Shown one piece after another: positions 17,332-25,951 of a stretch of DNA of 64,000 bases. The notes below the pieces were generated by a model, which did no database searches, was not told where the DNA came from, and was given only the letters and a program-made list of their open reading frames with translations. This DNA comes from Pseudomonas sp. S06B 330. Lineage in GTDB: Bacteria > Pseudomonadota > Gammaproteobacteria > Pseudomonadales > Pseudomonadaceae. Positions within the stretch are counted from its first letter, which is position 1, and the number at the start of each line of letters is the position of its first letter. The translations under genes were made by a program, and so were the position numbers. Location: positions 473,501 through 537,500 of the forward strand of contig NZ_CP088149.1 in NCBI RefSeq assembly GCF_002845275.2, written 5' to 3'.

Positions 17332-18069
17332 ATGCTGATTATCCCCGCTATCGATCTTAAAGACGGTGCCTGCGTACGTCTGCGCCAGGGCCGCATGGAA
17401 GATTCCACGGTATTTTCCGATGACCCGGTGAGCATGGCCGCCAAGTGGGTCGAAGGCGGCTGCCGCCGTCTGCATCTGGTTGACCTCAACGGAGCCTTCG
17501 AAGGCCAGCCGGTCAACGGCGAGGTAGTTACCGCCATTGCCAAGCGCTACCCGAACCTGCCGATCCAGATCGGCGGCGGCATCCGTTCGCTGGAAACTAT
17601 CGAGCACTACGTAAAAGCTGGCGTCAGCTACGTGATCATCGGTACCAAAGCGGTGAAAGAGCCTGAGTTCGTGGCTGAAGCTTGCCGCGCTTTTCCAGGC
17701 AAAGTGATCGTCGGCCTGGATGCCAAAGACGGTTTTGTTGCCACCGACGGCTGGGCTGAAGTCAGCTCGGTACAGGTCATCGACCTGGCCAAGCGCTTCG
17801 AAGCTGACGGCGTCTCGGCCATTGTCTACACCGACATCGCCAAAGACGGCATGATGCAGGGCTGCAACGTACCGTTCACCGCAGCGTTGGCCGCAGCTAC
17901 CAAGATCCCGGTCATTGCCTCTGGTGGTATCCACAACCTGGGTGACATCAAGGCCCTGCTCGACGCCAAAGCGCCGGGCATCATCGGCGCGATCACCGGC
18001 CGCGCCATCTACGAAGGCACCCTGGATGTTGCTGAGGCGCAAGCCTTCTGCGACAGCTATAAAGGCTGA
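17332..18069 (+). CDS. hisA: Phosphoribosyl-formimino-AICAR-phosphate isomerase HisA
   Basis: This 245-residue beta/alpha barrel enzyme catalyses the Amadori rearrangement in step 4 of histidine synthesis. The N-terminal [17 protein letters not shown] with the catalytic aspartate, [16 protein letters not shown], and [13 protein letters not shown] with the second aspartate are all present. I use the ATG at 17332; a TTG two codons earlier is possible but unnecessary. hisF follows after 10 bases. Confidence 0.97.
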   Translation: MLIIPAIDLKDGACVRLRQGRMEDSTVFSDDPVSMAAKWVEGGCRRLHLVDLNGAFEGQPVNGEVVTAIAKRYPNLPIQIGGGIRSLETIEHYVKAGVSYVIIGTKAVKEPEFVAEACRAFPGKVIVGLDAKDGFVATDGWAEVSSVQVIDLAKRFEADGVSAIVYTDIAKDGMMQGCNVPFTAALAAATKIPVIASGGIHNLGDIKALLDAKAPGIIGAITGRAIYEGTLDVAEAQAFCDSYKG

Positions 18070-18079
18070 GGACTCCGAC

Positions 18080-18850
18080 ATGGCACTGGCCAAGCGCATC
18101 ATCCCTTGCCTGGACGTGGACAACGGCCGCGTGGTCAAGGGCGTTAAATTCGAGAACATCCGCGATGCTGGTGACCCGGTAGAAATCGCCCGGCGCTACG
18201 ATGAACAGGGCGCTGACGAAATCACCTTCCTCGATATCACCGCCAGTGTCGATGGCCGCGATACCACCCTGCATACCGTCGAGCGCATGGCCAGCCAGGT
18301 GTTCATCCCGCTGACTGTAGGCGGTGGTGTACGTAGCGTGCAGGACATCCGCAACCTGCTCAATGCTGGTGCAGACAAGGTTTCGATCAACACAGCTGCC
18401 GTGTTCAACCCTGAGTTCGTCGGCGAAGCCGCCGCGCACTTTGGTTCGCAGTGCATCGTGGTTGCCATCGATGCCAAGAAGGTTTCCGGCCCGGGCGAAA
18501 CCCCGCGCTGGGAAATCTTCACCCATGGCGGTCGCAAGCCGACTGGCCTGGACGCGGTGGAGTGGGCGAAGAAGATGGAAGGCCTGGGTGCCGGTGAGAT
18601 CCTGCTGACCAGCATGGATCAGGACGGCATGAAGAACGGCTTTGACCTCGGTGTAACCCGAGCGATCAGCGATGCCTTGGGCATTCCGGTGATTGCTTCA
18701 GGTGGTGTGGGTAATCTGCAGCATCTGGCCGACGGAATCATCGAAGGCCACGCCAGCGCAGTGCTGGCGGCGAGCATCTTCCACTTCGGTGAGTACACCG
18801 TGCCGGAAGCCAAGGCCTTCATGGCCAAGCAAGGTATCGTCGTACGTTGA
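18080..18850 (+). CDS. hisF: Imidazole glycerol phosphate synthase, cyclase subunit HisF
   Basis: This 256-residue beta/alpha barrel is the HisH partner that makes imidazole glycerol phosphate and AICAR. The catalytic aspartates are in [15 protein letters not shown] and [15 protein letters not shown], and phosphate loops are in [10 protein letters not shown] and [10 protein letters not shown]. It is the last gene of the block and is followed at once by a REP palindrome that also lies at the end of the convergent cbc operon. Confidence 0.97.
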   Translation: MALAKRIIPCLDVDNGRVVKGVKFENIRDAGDPVEIARRYDEQGADEITFLDITASVDGRDTTLHTVERMASQVFIPLTVGGGVRSVQDIRNLLNAGADKVSINTAAVFNPEFVGEAAAHFGSQCIVVAIDAKKVSGPGETPRWEIFTHGGRKPTGLDAVEWAKKMEGLGAGEILLTSMDQDGMKNGFDLGVTRAISDALGIPVIASGGVGNLQHLADGIIEGHASAVLAASIFHFGEYTVPEAKAFMAKQGIVVR

Positions 18851-18852
18851 AG

Positions 18853-18946
18853 CTGTAGCCGCTGCCGGCAGGCTGCGATCGGGCGCGAAGCGGCCGTAGG
18901 TGGCGACTGCCATGCAGTCGATCGCAGCCTGTCGGCAGCGGCTACA
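18853..18946. repeat. REP/BIME-type palindrome
   Basis: TGTAGCCGCTGCCGGCAGGC on the left is matched by GCCTGTCGGCAGCGGCTACA on the right, with the inner GATCGGGCGCGAAGCGGCC segment. It sits in the convergent gap between hisF and cbcV, where it may act as a shared mRNA end structure. Confidence 0.85.
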
Positions 18947-18959
18947 AAGGGCGATGCGT

Positions 18960-20138
18960 TTAGCCGAGATTTTTACCCAGCAGGGCGTGATACAGCTCGC
19001 TGTCACCCAGAATCCCCACCACAGTATTCCCTTCCTGCAGCACTAGCTTGTTTCCGGTCTGGTAACGGATCTGCAGCGCCTCGCGCATGCCGATGCTGGC
19101 ACTGACCAGGGTCGGTTTGCGACCCAACCCTTCTACCGCTTCACCTGGCGCCCAGTTCTGCAGGTCCATGCCATTGGCGCCCTGACGTGCGCCTTTGATG
19201 GTGTTGCCTTCGGCCAGATCCAGCCACGAGTCACCACCTGGATCGATGCACACCGAACCGTTGATCCGCTTGCACTTGTCCAGGGTGCGCATCAGGCTGC
19301 GACCACACAGCACGTTGAGCGGGTTGGTATGGGCGACGAAGGTACGCACGTACTCGTCGGCAGGGTTGAGTACGATCTCTTCAGGCTTGCTGTACTGGAT
19401 GATCTTGCCGTCTTTCATGATCGCGATACGGCTGCCCAGCTTCAGGGCTTCGTCAAGGTCGTGGCTGACGAAGACGATGGTTTTGCTCAGTTTGCGTTGC
19501 AGCTCCAGCAGTTCGTCTTGCAGGCCCTGGCGGATCAGCGGATCGAGGGCGGAGAAAGGCTCGTCCATCAGCAAGATATCGGCGTCCATGGCCAGCGCGC
19601 GCGCCAGGCCAACGCGTTGCTGCATGCCGCCTGAGAGTTCATCAGGCTTCTTGTTGCGCCATTGGGTCAAACCCACCAGTTCAAGCTTTTCGTCGACCAG
19701 CTTGCGCCGCTCTTTTTCCGGGCGCCCCTGCATTTCCAGGCCGAAGCTGATGTTTTCGCGCACCGTCAGCCAAGGCATCAGGGCGAACTTCTGGAACACC
19801 ATGGCGATACGCTTGGTGCGCATCATCTTCAGTTCCGCCGGGGTGCAGTGGGCGATGTCGATATGTGAGCCTTCGTGCTCAACGAACAATTTGCCGCGGC
19901 TAACAGTATTGAGGCCATTGATGCAGCGCAGCAGGCTCGACTTGCCCGATCCGGACAGGCCCATCAGCACGCAGATCTCGCCTTTGTTGATATCCAGGTT
20001 GGCCTTTTCAACGCCGACTACCAACCCGGTTTTCTTCAGGATCTGCTCCCGCGAAAGGCCTTGATCAAGCAGGCTGAGGGCCTCACGCGGTCGGCTGGAG
20101 AAGATAACGTCTACGTCTTCGAAGCGAATAATGCTCAT
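18960..20138 (-). CDS. cbcV: Choline/glycine betaine ABC transporter ATPase CbcV
   Basis: This 392-residue ATPase of the ProV/OpuAA family has an N-terminal extension of about 45 residues (SLLDQGLSREQILKKTG) before the ABC domain. Walker A is GLSGSGKSS, the signature is LSGGMQQRVGLARALA, and Walker B is ILLMDEPFSALDP. The C-terminal 120 residues resemble the CBS-like regulatory region of ProV proteins. It energises CbcW import of choline, betaine or carnitine. The start overlaps the cbcW stop by 4 bases. Confidence 0.9.
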   Translation of the reverse strand: MSIIRFEDVDVIFSSRPREALSLLDQGLSREQILKKTGLVVGVEKANLDINKGEICVLMGLSGSGKSSLLRCINGLNTVSRGKLFVEHEGSHIDIAHCTPAELKMMRTKRIAMVFQKFALMPWLTVRENISFGLEMQGRPEKERRKLVDEKLELVGLTQWRNKKPDELSGGMQQRVGLARALAMDADILLMDEPFSALDPLIRQGLQDELLELQRKLSKTIVFVSHDLDEALKLGSRIAIMKDGKIIQYSKPEEIVLNPADEYVRTFVAHTNPLNVLCGRSLMRTLDKCKRINGSVCIDPGGDSWLDLAEGNTIKGARQGANGMDLQNWAPGEAVEGLGRKPTLVSASIGMREALQIRYQTGNKLVLQEGNTVVGILGDSELYHALLGKNLG

Positions 20139-20980
20139 GCTTCACTCCTTACCGGTGCGTCGGGTTGTTTGCAGATACGGTCGAGCATGATCGCCAGCAG
20201 CACGATTGCCAGTCCCGCTTCAAAGCCCAGGGCAATATCGGCAGTATTGAGTGCGTTGACCACAGGTTTGCCCAGACCGTCGGCACCTACAAGGGCGGCG
20301 ATGACCACCATCGACAGCGACAGCATGATGCACTGGGTGACCCCAGCGGCGATGCTCGGCATGGCGTGAGGCAGTTCGATGCGCGAGAGTAATTGGCGGC
20401 GTGAGCAACCGAACGCCTTGCCCGCGTCGAGCAGTTCCTGAGGCACATCACAGATGCCCAGGTACGTCAGGCGGATCGGTGCGGCGATGGCGAACACCAC
20501 CGTCGAGATCAGCCCAGGGACTACGCCCAGCCCGAACAGGGTCAGGGTCGGGATCAGGTAGACAAAGGTAGGGACCGTCTGCATCAGGTCCAGGACCGGG
20601 CGCATGGCGGTGTAAAACATCGGCTTGTGCGCAGCAAGAATGCCCAAAGGCACGCCGATGGCCACGCAGACCATGGTGGCGAACAGCACCTGGGCCAGGG
20701 TCTCCATGGTTTCTTGCCAGTAACCCAGGTTAAGGATCAGTAGGAAAGACAGCACGCAGAAAGCGGTCAGCGCCCATTTGCGCTGGATCAGGTGTGCGAT
20801 GACTGCGATCAGGCCGATCAGGACGAAAGGGTTGAACCAGGTCAGTGCCCCGGTCACGCCATGAATCATCAATTCCAGTGCTTCAGCGAAGGCATCGAAG
20901 TAGTTGGCGCCGTGTTGCGTCAACCAGTCAACGAAGCCTGCGATGTACTGGCCCAAAGGTATTTTTTCATCGATCAGCAT
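20135..20980 (-). CDS. cbcW: Choline/glycine betaine ABC transporter permease CbcW
   Basis: This 281-residue inner-membrane permease of the ProW/OpuAB family has about six helices. The coupling loop is PQELLDAGKAFGCSRRQLLSRIELPHAMPSI, and PLGILAAHKPMFYTAMRPVLDLMQTVPTFVYLIP is the typical betaine permease signature. It lies between the binding protein gene cbcX (69 bases upstream) and the ATPase gene cbcV (4-base overlap), the cbcXWV order known from P. aeruginosa. Confidence 0.92.
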   Translation of the reverse strand: MLIDEKIPLGQYIAGFVDWLTQHGANYFDAFAEALELMIHGVTGALTWFNPFVLIGLIAVIAHLIQRKWALTAFCVLSFLLILNLGYWQETMETLAQVLFATMVCVAIGVPLGILAAHKPMFYTAMRPVLDLMQTVPTFVYLIPTLTLFGLGVVPGLISTVVFAIAAPIRLTYLGICDVPQELLDAGKAFGCSRRQLLSRIELPHAMPSIAAGVTQCIMLSLSMVVIAALVGADGLGKPVVNALNTADIALGFEAGLAIVLLAIMLDRICKQPDAPVRSEA

Positions 20981-21049
20981 GATAGCGAGCGTCCACCTGC
21001 AAAAGATTGAAGACAGCCTGCGGCGGGACGAACCCGCCGCAGGTGGTGC

Positions 21050-21997
21050 TTACTGCGTCAGTTTGGCCTTGGCCGCCTCCAGGCCCGGTTTGCCGTCAAC
21101 GGTGGTAACCCCTGCCAGCCAGGTTTCGAGTACCTGAGGGTTGTTTTTCAGCCAGGCTTTGGCGGCTGCGTCGGGTTTCATCTTGTCGTCCAGGACGTTG
21201 CCCATCAGGGTGCTTTCCATGTCCAGGGTGAAGGACAGGTTTTTCAGCAACTGACCCACGTTGCTGCATTCCTGCACGTAACCCTTGCGGGTATTGGTGA
21301 GCACGGTGGCCTTGCCGTATTCGGGGCCGAAGAAGTCATCGCCACCGTCGAGGTATTTCATTTTGAAGCGGGTGTTCATCGGGTGCGGTTCCCAGCCCAG
21401 GAACACCACATCGGTACCACGGCGTTGAGCGCGATCGACCTGCGAGAGCATGCCGGCTTCGCTCGATTCGACCACTTTGAATCCAGCGTCCTTAAGGCCG
21501 AAGGCGTTCTTGTCGATCATGCTCTGGATGGTGCGGTTGCCGTCGTTACCCGGCTCGATGCCGTAGATCTTGCCGTCCAGTTCCTTCTTGAACTTGGGGA
21601 TGTCGGCGAAGGTCTTCAGGCCCTTGTTGTAGAGCGCTTCAGGGACAGCCAAGGTGTACTTGGCGTTCTCAAGGTTGGCTCGCACGGTTTCCACCGTGCC
21701 GGCATCACGGTACTGCTTGATGTCGTTTTCCATGGTCGGCATCCAGTTGCCGAGAAACACGTCCATGTTCTTGCCGTCGGCCAGCGACTTGTAGGTCACC
21801 GGTACCGAGATCATGGTGGTTTTGGTCTTGTAGCCCAGCGACTGCAACACCACGCTGGTGACCGCAGTGGTGACGGTGATGTCGGTCCAGCCGACGTCGG
21901 AGAAATTGACGGTGTGACACTGTTCGGGCTCTGCGGCCTGTGCCAGAACCGGCAAACTCAGTAGCGCGGTCAGCAACAGCGAAGGTGAACCTTTCAT
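21050..21997 (-). CDS. cbcX: Choline/betaine periplasmic binding protein CbcX
   Basis: This 315-residue protein has a Sec signal peptide (MKGSPSLLLTALLSLPVLAQA) and an OpuAC-type domain. The opening CHTVNFSDVGWTDITVTTAV, the NWMPTMENDIKQY segment and VVFLGWEPHPMN with aromatic residues are typical of quaternary-amine boxes. It delivers choline and related amines to CbcW. I chose the ATG at 21997 because GGAG lies 8 bases upstream and the signal peptide starts there; the frame runs 43 codons further without these signs. CaiX at 28.4-29.3 kb is a clear paralogue. Confidence 0.92.
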   Translation of the reverse strand: MKGSPSLLLTALLSLPVLAQAAEPEQCHTVNFSDVGWTDITVTTAVTSVVLQSLGYKTKTTMISVPVTYKSLADGKNMDVFLGNWMPTMENDIKQYRDAGTVETVRANLENAKYTLAVPEALYNKGLKTFADIPKFKKELDGKIYGIEPGNDGNRTIQSMIDKNAFGLKDAGFKVVESSEAGMLSQVDRAQRRGTDVVFLGWEPHPMNTRFKMKYLDGGDDFFGPEYGKATVLTNTRKGYVQECSNVGQLLKNLSFTLDMESTLMGNVLDDKMKPDAAAKAWLKNNPQVLETWLAGVTTVDGKPGLEAAKAKLTQ

Positions 21998-22447
21998 TCG
22001 ATGGACTCCTGATGTTTTTTTCGGACGTCCCACGGGACCGCCGTGCTTTATGATTTGCATTCGGTCGGACCTGACTATCGGGCGATAGCGGGACAGGTGC
22101 CGTGCAATCGAGTCGATACCGATCATCTAACAGCGAAAATCAAACGCCTACAGGGCGCGTCGTATCCAGTACAGACAGGGTCGCATCCAGTGTCGATGAG
22201 GTCGTTTACAGATTTATCCCACCTCGTAATCGCTCTTTCGGCGCTTCTGCACCGCAAAAAAACGGCACACAAACGTGGGTGACAGCTGGCGGCGTTGCTG
22301 AGCAAGAACGCGTCGGTTGCAGACGTCAGACGTGCGCTTAAAAGCCTGATGATGCGCGAATTCGGCGGATTGCCGCCTATTTAGCGTAGCAGTTGCACCG
22401 CCCTTGGCTGGGCTTGGGGGTGGCTGCTCAATCAGGAGGTAGGTGGC
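21998..22447. other. Divergent regulatory region between cbcX and sdaA
   Basis: These 450 bases carry the promoters of cbcX (leftward) and sdaA (rightward). Visible structure includes the palindrome CTATCGggCGATAG at 22075-22088 and two direct repeats, TCGTATCCAGT at 22160-22170 and TCGCATCCAGT at 22181-22191, exactly 21 bases apart. AGGAGGT before the sdaA start is a near-perfect Shine-Dalgarno sequence. No gene is supported here. Confidence 0.5.
22160..22191. promoter_or_regulatory. Direct-repeat operator candidate (AraC-type spacing)
   Basis: TCG(T/C)ATCCAGT occurs twice, 21 bases apart, with one mismatch in 11. AraC-family dimers commonly bind direct half-sites two helical turns apart, and GbdR is known to control cbcX in P. 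aeruginosa, so this is a candidate GbdR site for cbcX and perhaps sdaA. The repeat is seen; the binding protein is inferred. Confidence 0.45.
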
Positions 22448-23824
22448 ATGGCCATCAGTGTGTTCGACCTGTTCAAGATCGGCGTCGGCCCTTCCAGCTC
22501 TCATACCGTTGGCCCGATGCGGGCAGCGGCGCTGTTCGTTCAAGGGCTACGTGAACGTGGCGAGCTGGAGCAGGTGCAGCGCATCGAAGTACGCCTGTAC
22601 GGCTCGCTGTCGGCCACCGGTATCGGTCACGGTAGCGACAATGCAGTGATCATGGGCCTGATGGGGGAGTGGCCGGACGCTATCGACCCGTCGCAGATTG
22701 GTCTGCGCATCGCCACGTTGCGCGAAACAGAGACGTTGCTGCTTGATGGCCGACTCGAAGTCGACTTTATCTGGGGCCGTGACATGCGACTGCTCGACGA
22801 AAACCTGCCCTACCATCCCAATGCCATGACCCTGATCGCCGAAGGCGCTAACGGCGAGCTGCACCGCGATACCTATTACTCGGTCGGGGGTGGCTTCGTG
22901 GTTGATGCAGCCCAGGCTGCCAGCGGCGTACTGGACGCTGATAACACCGTGCTCCCTTACGATTTCAATAGCGCGGTAGAGCTACTGGAACTGTGCAAGC
23001 AAAACGACCTGCGTGTGTCGCAATTGATGATGGAGAACGAAAAAGTCTGGCGCAGCGAAGAAGAGATTCGCGCCGGTTTGCTCACGCTCTGGCGCGCCAT
23101 GCAGGACTGTGTTGAAAACGGTCTGAAACATGAAGGCATTCTTCCTGGCGGACTGAATGTGAAACGCCGGGCGGCCAAGCTGCACCGCAGCCTGCAGGAG
23201 CTGAACAAGCCCAATGTGATCGGCTCCACCTTGAGTGCCATGGAGTGGGTCAATCTCTATGCCCTGGCCGTCAATGAGGAGAATGCAGCGGGCGGGCGCA
23301 TGGTCACTGCACCGACCAACGGCGCGGCGGGGATCATTCCGGCGGTACTGCATTACTACATGCGTTTTAGCGATGTAGTCAGCGAAGCCTGTGTGGTCGA
23401 TTTTTTCCTCGGCGCGGCGGCGGTGGGCATTCTGTGCAAGAAGAATGCATCGATTTCCGGTGCCGAGGTCGGTTGCCAGGGTGAGGTCGGGTCGGCCTGC
23501 GCCATGGCGGCTGCAGGCCTTGCCGAAGTACTGGGGGCAACGCCGGGGCAACTGGAGAATGCCGCGGAGATCGGTCTTGAACATAACCTGGGGCTGACCT
23601 GCGACCCGGTCGGCGGTCTGGTCCAGGTGCCGTGTATCGAGCGCAATGCGATTGCCGCCGTGAAGGCGATCAATGCCGCACAGATGGCCCTGCGTGGCGA
23701 CGGTGAGCACTTCATTTCGCTTGATCGGGTGATCCGTACCATGCGCGACACAGGCGCCGACATGCATGACAAGTACAAAGAAACCTCGCGCGGTGGTTTG
23801 GCGGTCAATGCCATCGAGTGCTGA
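22448..23824 (+). CDS. sdaA: L-serine ammonia-lyase (iron-sulfur type)
   Basis: This 458-residue enzyme converts serine to pyruvate and ammonia. It has the single-chain layout: N-terminal beta domain beginning [21 protein letters not shown], then the catalytic alpha domain with [18 protein letters not shown] and the cluster-binding cysteines in [27 protein letters not shown] and [19 protein letters not shown]. Next to the betaine genes it should drain serine made from glycine by GlyA. AGGAGGT lies 8 bases before the ATG. The symbol follows the usual Pseudomonas naming; sdaB is also used at this locus. Confidence 0.93.
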   Translation: MAISVFDLFKIGVGPSSSHTVGPMRAAALFVQGLRERGELEQVQRIEVRLYGSLSATGIGHGSDNAVIMGLMGEWPDAIDPSQIGLRIATLRETETLLLDGRLEVDFIWGRDMRLLDENLPYHPNAMTLIAEGANGELHRDTYYSVGGGFVVDAAQAASGVLDADNTVLPYDFNSAVELLELCKQNDLRVSQLMMENEKVWRSEEEIRAGLLTLWRAMQDCVENGLKHEGILPGGLNVKRRAAKLHRSLQELNKPNVIGSTLSAMEWVNLYALAVNEENAAGGRMVTAPTNGAAGIIPAVLHYYMRFSDVVSEACVVDFFLGAAAVGILCKKNASISGAEVGCQGEVGSACAMAAAGLAEVLGATPGQLENAAEIGLEHNLGLTCDPVGGLVQVPCIERNAIAAVKAINAAQMALRGDGEHFISLDRVIRTMRDTGADMHDKYKETSRGGLAVNAIEC

Positions 23825-24089
23825 ATCGAGCTGCGCCATTTATGCCCGCTAAAGGTAGCTGTGCCACCTTTTAGCGCACGGCTCGACACCCTTTGTTTAA
23901 ACCCCTGTTACCCCAGTGCTTGGCGCCTGGGGTGACACTTGCGCATGTCGTTTCTGGGCATCCTTCCCACAAGTGCTACCGAATTGCTCATGTCGCCCAA
24001 GCACCGGCGCTAGCCCGGCGGTTTGCGTTTATCACTGCGCCTCGCAACAGCGGCAATATAGACGCTGCGCGACGTCGTTTTTGGGTTTT

Positions 24090-24107
24090 ATTGAATGCCC
24101 ATTCAAT
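24090..24107. promoter_or_regulatory. Perfect palindrome upstream of the gbdR promoter
   Basis: ATTGAATG and CATTCAAT flank a two-base centre. It ends 8 bases before the -24 element, close enough that a bound protein would touch sigma-54 polymerase, which suggests repression or direct modulation rather than remote activation. Confidence 0.45.
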
Positions 24108-24115
24108 TTCAGGCA

Positions 24116-24130
24116 TGGCATTTGCGTTGT
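24116..24130 (+). promoter_or_regulatory. Sigma-54 promoter candidate for gbdR
   Basis: TGGCAT-N5-TTGT has the exact -24/-12 spacing and differs from TGGCAC-N5-TTGC at two positions. The start would lie about 83 bases before the gbdR ATG. It fits reports that gbdR in P. aeruginosa responds to NtrC and CbrB. Confidence 0.42.
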
Positions 24131-24168
24131 GATTGGCAAAGCCCCTGCATTCGAATCGGGGCCGTGAC

Positions 24169-24196
24169 AAAAAAAGCCCGCGCCTGCCTGAGGCGC
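24169..24196 (-). terminator. Hairpin with T tract, antisense direction, in the gbdR leader
   Basis: GCGCCT and AGGCGC pair around a five-base loop (24180-24196). Reading the minus strand, GGGC and then seven T follow (24175-24169). On the plus strand the same hairpin lies between the likely transcription start and the ribosome-binding site of gbdR. It could end an antisense transcript or act as a leader structure. Confidence 0.35.
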
Positions 24197-24224
24197 AACC
24201 TGCATTGTGTGAGGAGATACCGCG

Positions 24225-25328
24225 ATGACGTCGTACAACTCCGGGACCCCAACCCAAAACCGCACACCACAATCTATCGGCTTTCTGCTGCTGGATAACT
24301 TCACTCTCATTTCCCTGGCGTCTGCGGTCGAACCGCTGCGCATGGCCAACCAGCTGTCCGGTCGTGAACTGTATCGCTGGAGCACATTGAGTGTGGATGG
24401 CGGTCAGGTCTGGGCCAGCGACGGCTTGCAGATCACCCCGGACGCGGCCATGCACAAGGCACCGGCGATGGATACGGTGATCGTCTGCGGCGGTATCGGT
24501 ATTCAACGCACCGTGACCCGTGAGCACGTAACCTGGCTGCAAAGCCAGGCCCGTCAGTCGCGGCGTCTGGGGGCGGTATGCACCGGCAGTTGGGCGCTGG
24601 CCTGCGCCGGCTTGCTCGACGGCTTTGATTGCAGCGTGCATTGGGAATGCCTGGCGGCGATGCAGGAAGCCTTCCCACGGGTCAGCATGAGTACCCGCTT
24701 GTTCACCCTCGACCGTAACCGCTTTACCAGCTCCGGAGGCACCGCGCCGCTGGACATGATGCTGCACCTGATCAGCCGTGATCATGGCCGCGAACTGTCG
24801 GCGGCGATTTCCGAGATGTTCGTCTACGAACGTATTCGTAACGAGCAGGATCACCAGCGTGTGCCGCTCAAGCACATGCTCGGCACCAACCAGCCGAAGT
24901 TGCAGGAAATCGTCGCGTTGATGGAAGCCAACCTGGAGGAGCCGATCGACCTTGATGAGCTGGCAGTGTATGTGGCGGTGTCGCGTCGCCAGCTTGAGCG
25001 CCTGTTCCAGAAGTACCTGCACTGCTCGCCGTCGCGCTATTACCTGAAGCTGCGCCTGATTCGTGCCCGGCAACTACTCAAGCAGACGCCGATGTCGATT
25101 ATCGAAGTGGCTTCGGTGTGCGGCTTTGTCTCCACGCCGCACTTCTCCAAGTGCTATCGCGAGTACTTTGGCATTCCGCCGCGTGACGAGCGCGTGGGCT
25201 CCAATACCGCCCAGCAGGTGGCAATGATGCCGATTCCGCAGGCCTTGGTGTTGTCGCCGCTGGCGGGGCCAATGTCGGCATTGAGCCAGGCGCGCAATGA
25301 GTCGACATTTGCCAGTGTGCGGTTGTAG
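24225..25328 (+). CDS. gbdR: Glycine betaine/dimethylglycine-responsive regulator GbdR
   Basis: This 367-residue regulator has an N-terminal class I glutamine amidotransferase-like domain (about 18-195; the nucleophile position lies in GAVCTGSWALACAG) and a C-terminal AraC helix-turn-helix domain (about 225-325; ELAVYVAVSRRQLERLFQKYLHCSPSRYYLKLRL and IIEVASVCGFVSTPHFSKCYREYFGIPP). In P. aeruginosa GbdR senses betaine and dimethylglycine and activates cbc, gbc, dgc and related genes. A Ser/Ala-rich 45-residue tail follows the DNA-binding domain. The assignment rests on family and on its position between sdaA and the cdh operon. Confidence 0.92.
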   Translation: MTSYNSGTPTQNRTPQSIGFLLLDNFTLISLASAVEPLRMANQLSGRELYRWSTLSVDGGQVWASDGLQITPDAAMHKAPAMDTVIVCGGIGIQRTVTREHVTWLQSQARQSRRLGAVCTGSWALACAGLLDGFDCSVHWECLAAMQEAFPRVSMSTRLFTLDRNRFTSSGGTAPLDMMLHLISRDHGRELSAAISEMFVYERIRNEQDHQRVPLKHMLGTNQPKLQEIVALMEANLEEPIDLDELAVYVAVSRRQLERLFQKYLHCSPSRYYLKLRLIRARQLLKQTPMSIIEVASVCGFVSTPHFSKCYREYFGIPPRDERVGSNTAQQVAMMPIPQALVLSPLAGPMSALSQARNESTFASVRL

Positions 25329-25348
25329 CTGAAAGCGCGTTGGGCCTT

Positions 25349-25424
25349 ATCGCCGGCGAGACTGGCTCCCACAGGTTTGGGGGTGTGCACAAAACCTGTA
25401 GGAGCTGGCATTGCCAGCGATGGG
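25349..25424. repeat. REP palindrome pair
   Basis: ATCGCCGGCGAGACTGGCTCCCACAGG and CCTGTAGGAGCTGGCATTGCCAGCGAT form an inverted pair of the second REP family of the window. It lies in the convergent gap between gbdR and the 86-residue gene. Confidence 0.82.
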
Positions 25425-25425
25425 G

Positions 25426-25686
25426 TCAGCCGCGAGTACTGTTGAATTGCGCGAGCGCCGGCAGCAGCTGCTTTTCGATGGCCTGGCGCACGGCCGGCAG
25501 GATGGTCGCATTGCTGGTGTATATCTGCTCCACCATGCCCTTCAAGGCCTTGGCCCGCGGTTCACTTAACCCCCGCACCGCACATTCGCAGGCCTGGTCG
25601 GCACTGGCGTCGGCTGGCATCTCGAAACCCAGGGCGCGCAGTTGCCCCAGTAGGTCGTCTTGATCAATCAAATCCGCGTGCATCAT
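25426..25686 (-). CDS. Small conserved hypothetical protein
   Basis: This 86-residue, probably helical cytosolic protein begins MMHADLIDQDDLLGQLRALGFEMPADASADQACECAVRGLSEPRAKALKG. A second ATG one codon later is equally possible; AAGGA lies about 10 bases upstream. There is no signal peptide, no membrane helix and no domain I recognise; two cysteines lie close together (ACEC). The position between gbdR and the carnitine operon matches a small hypothetical gene I recall next to gbdR in P. aeruginosa. Function unknown. Confidence 0.65.
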   Translation of the reverse strand: MMHADLIDQDDLLGQLRALGFEMPADASADQACECAVRGLSEPRAKALKGMVEQIYTSNATILPAVRQAIEKQLLPALAQFNSTRG

Positions 25687-25898
25687 GGCTGTTGTCCTTG
25701 TTTGCAGGTGTGATCGTCAGTCGATTCTGTGGGCACAGGTGCAGGGCGGCAAGAACAGAATGTCGCGATGGCTGCTTTACCTAAGAACAGGTCGTTTTCG
25801 GGCAAACCGAGGTGTGAAGGAGGCGGCAAACTGAGGCCATGCACAGTAACAGGAAGGTTTGGTCACCCTCCGCTTCACGCATGTGGATGCTCACGCTA

Positions 25899-25934
25899 GG
25901 CCCCGGTTGCGTCACGGCTCCGGGGCCATTTTTT
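25899..25934 (+). terminator. Orphan rho-independent terminator, plus strand
   Basis: GGCCCCGG (25899-25906) and CCGGGGCC (25920-25927) form a perfect eight-base stem with a 13-base loop, followed by ATTTTTTG. T follows only on the plus strand, yet no plus-strand gene ends nearby; both flanking genes run on the minus strand. It may end an unannotated small RNA from the 25690-25900 interval. Confidence 0.75.
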
Positions 25935-25951
25935 GCCTGAAAGTCTGCTGA

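Larger units (their letters stand above)
23825..24224. other. Long leader region of gbdR
   Basis: These 400 bases hold no supported gene. From left to right: an inverted repeat near 23855-23880 (GGTAGCTGTGCCACC type) just after sdaA, a perfect palindrome at 24090-24107, a -24/-12 promoter candidate at 24116-24130, and a hairpin with an adjoining A tract at 24169-24196. GAGGAGAT just before 24225 is the gbdR Shine-Dalgarno sequence. Confidence 0.5.

Noticed and set aside
23893..24167. Small plus-strand frames upstream of gbdR
   Set aside because: No ribosome-binding sites, and they overlap the promoter and palindrome of gbdR.
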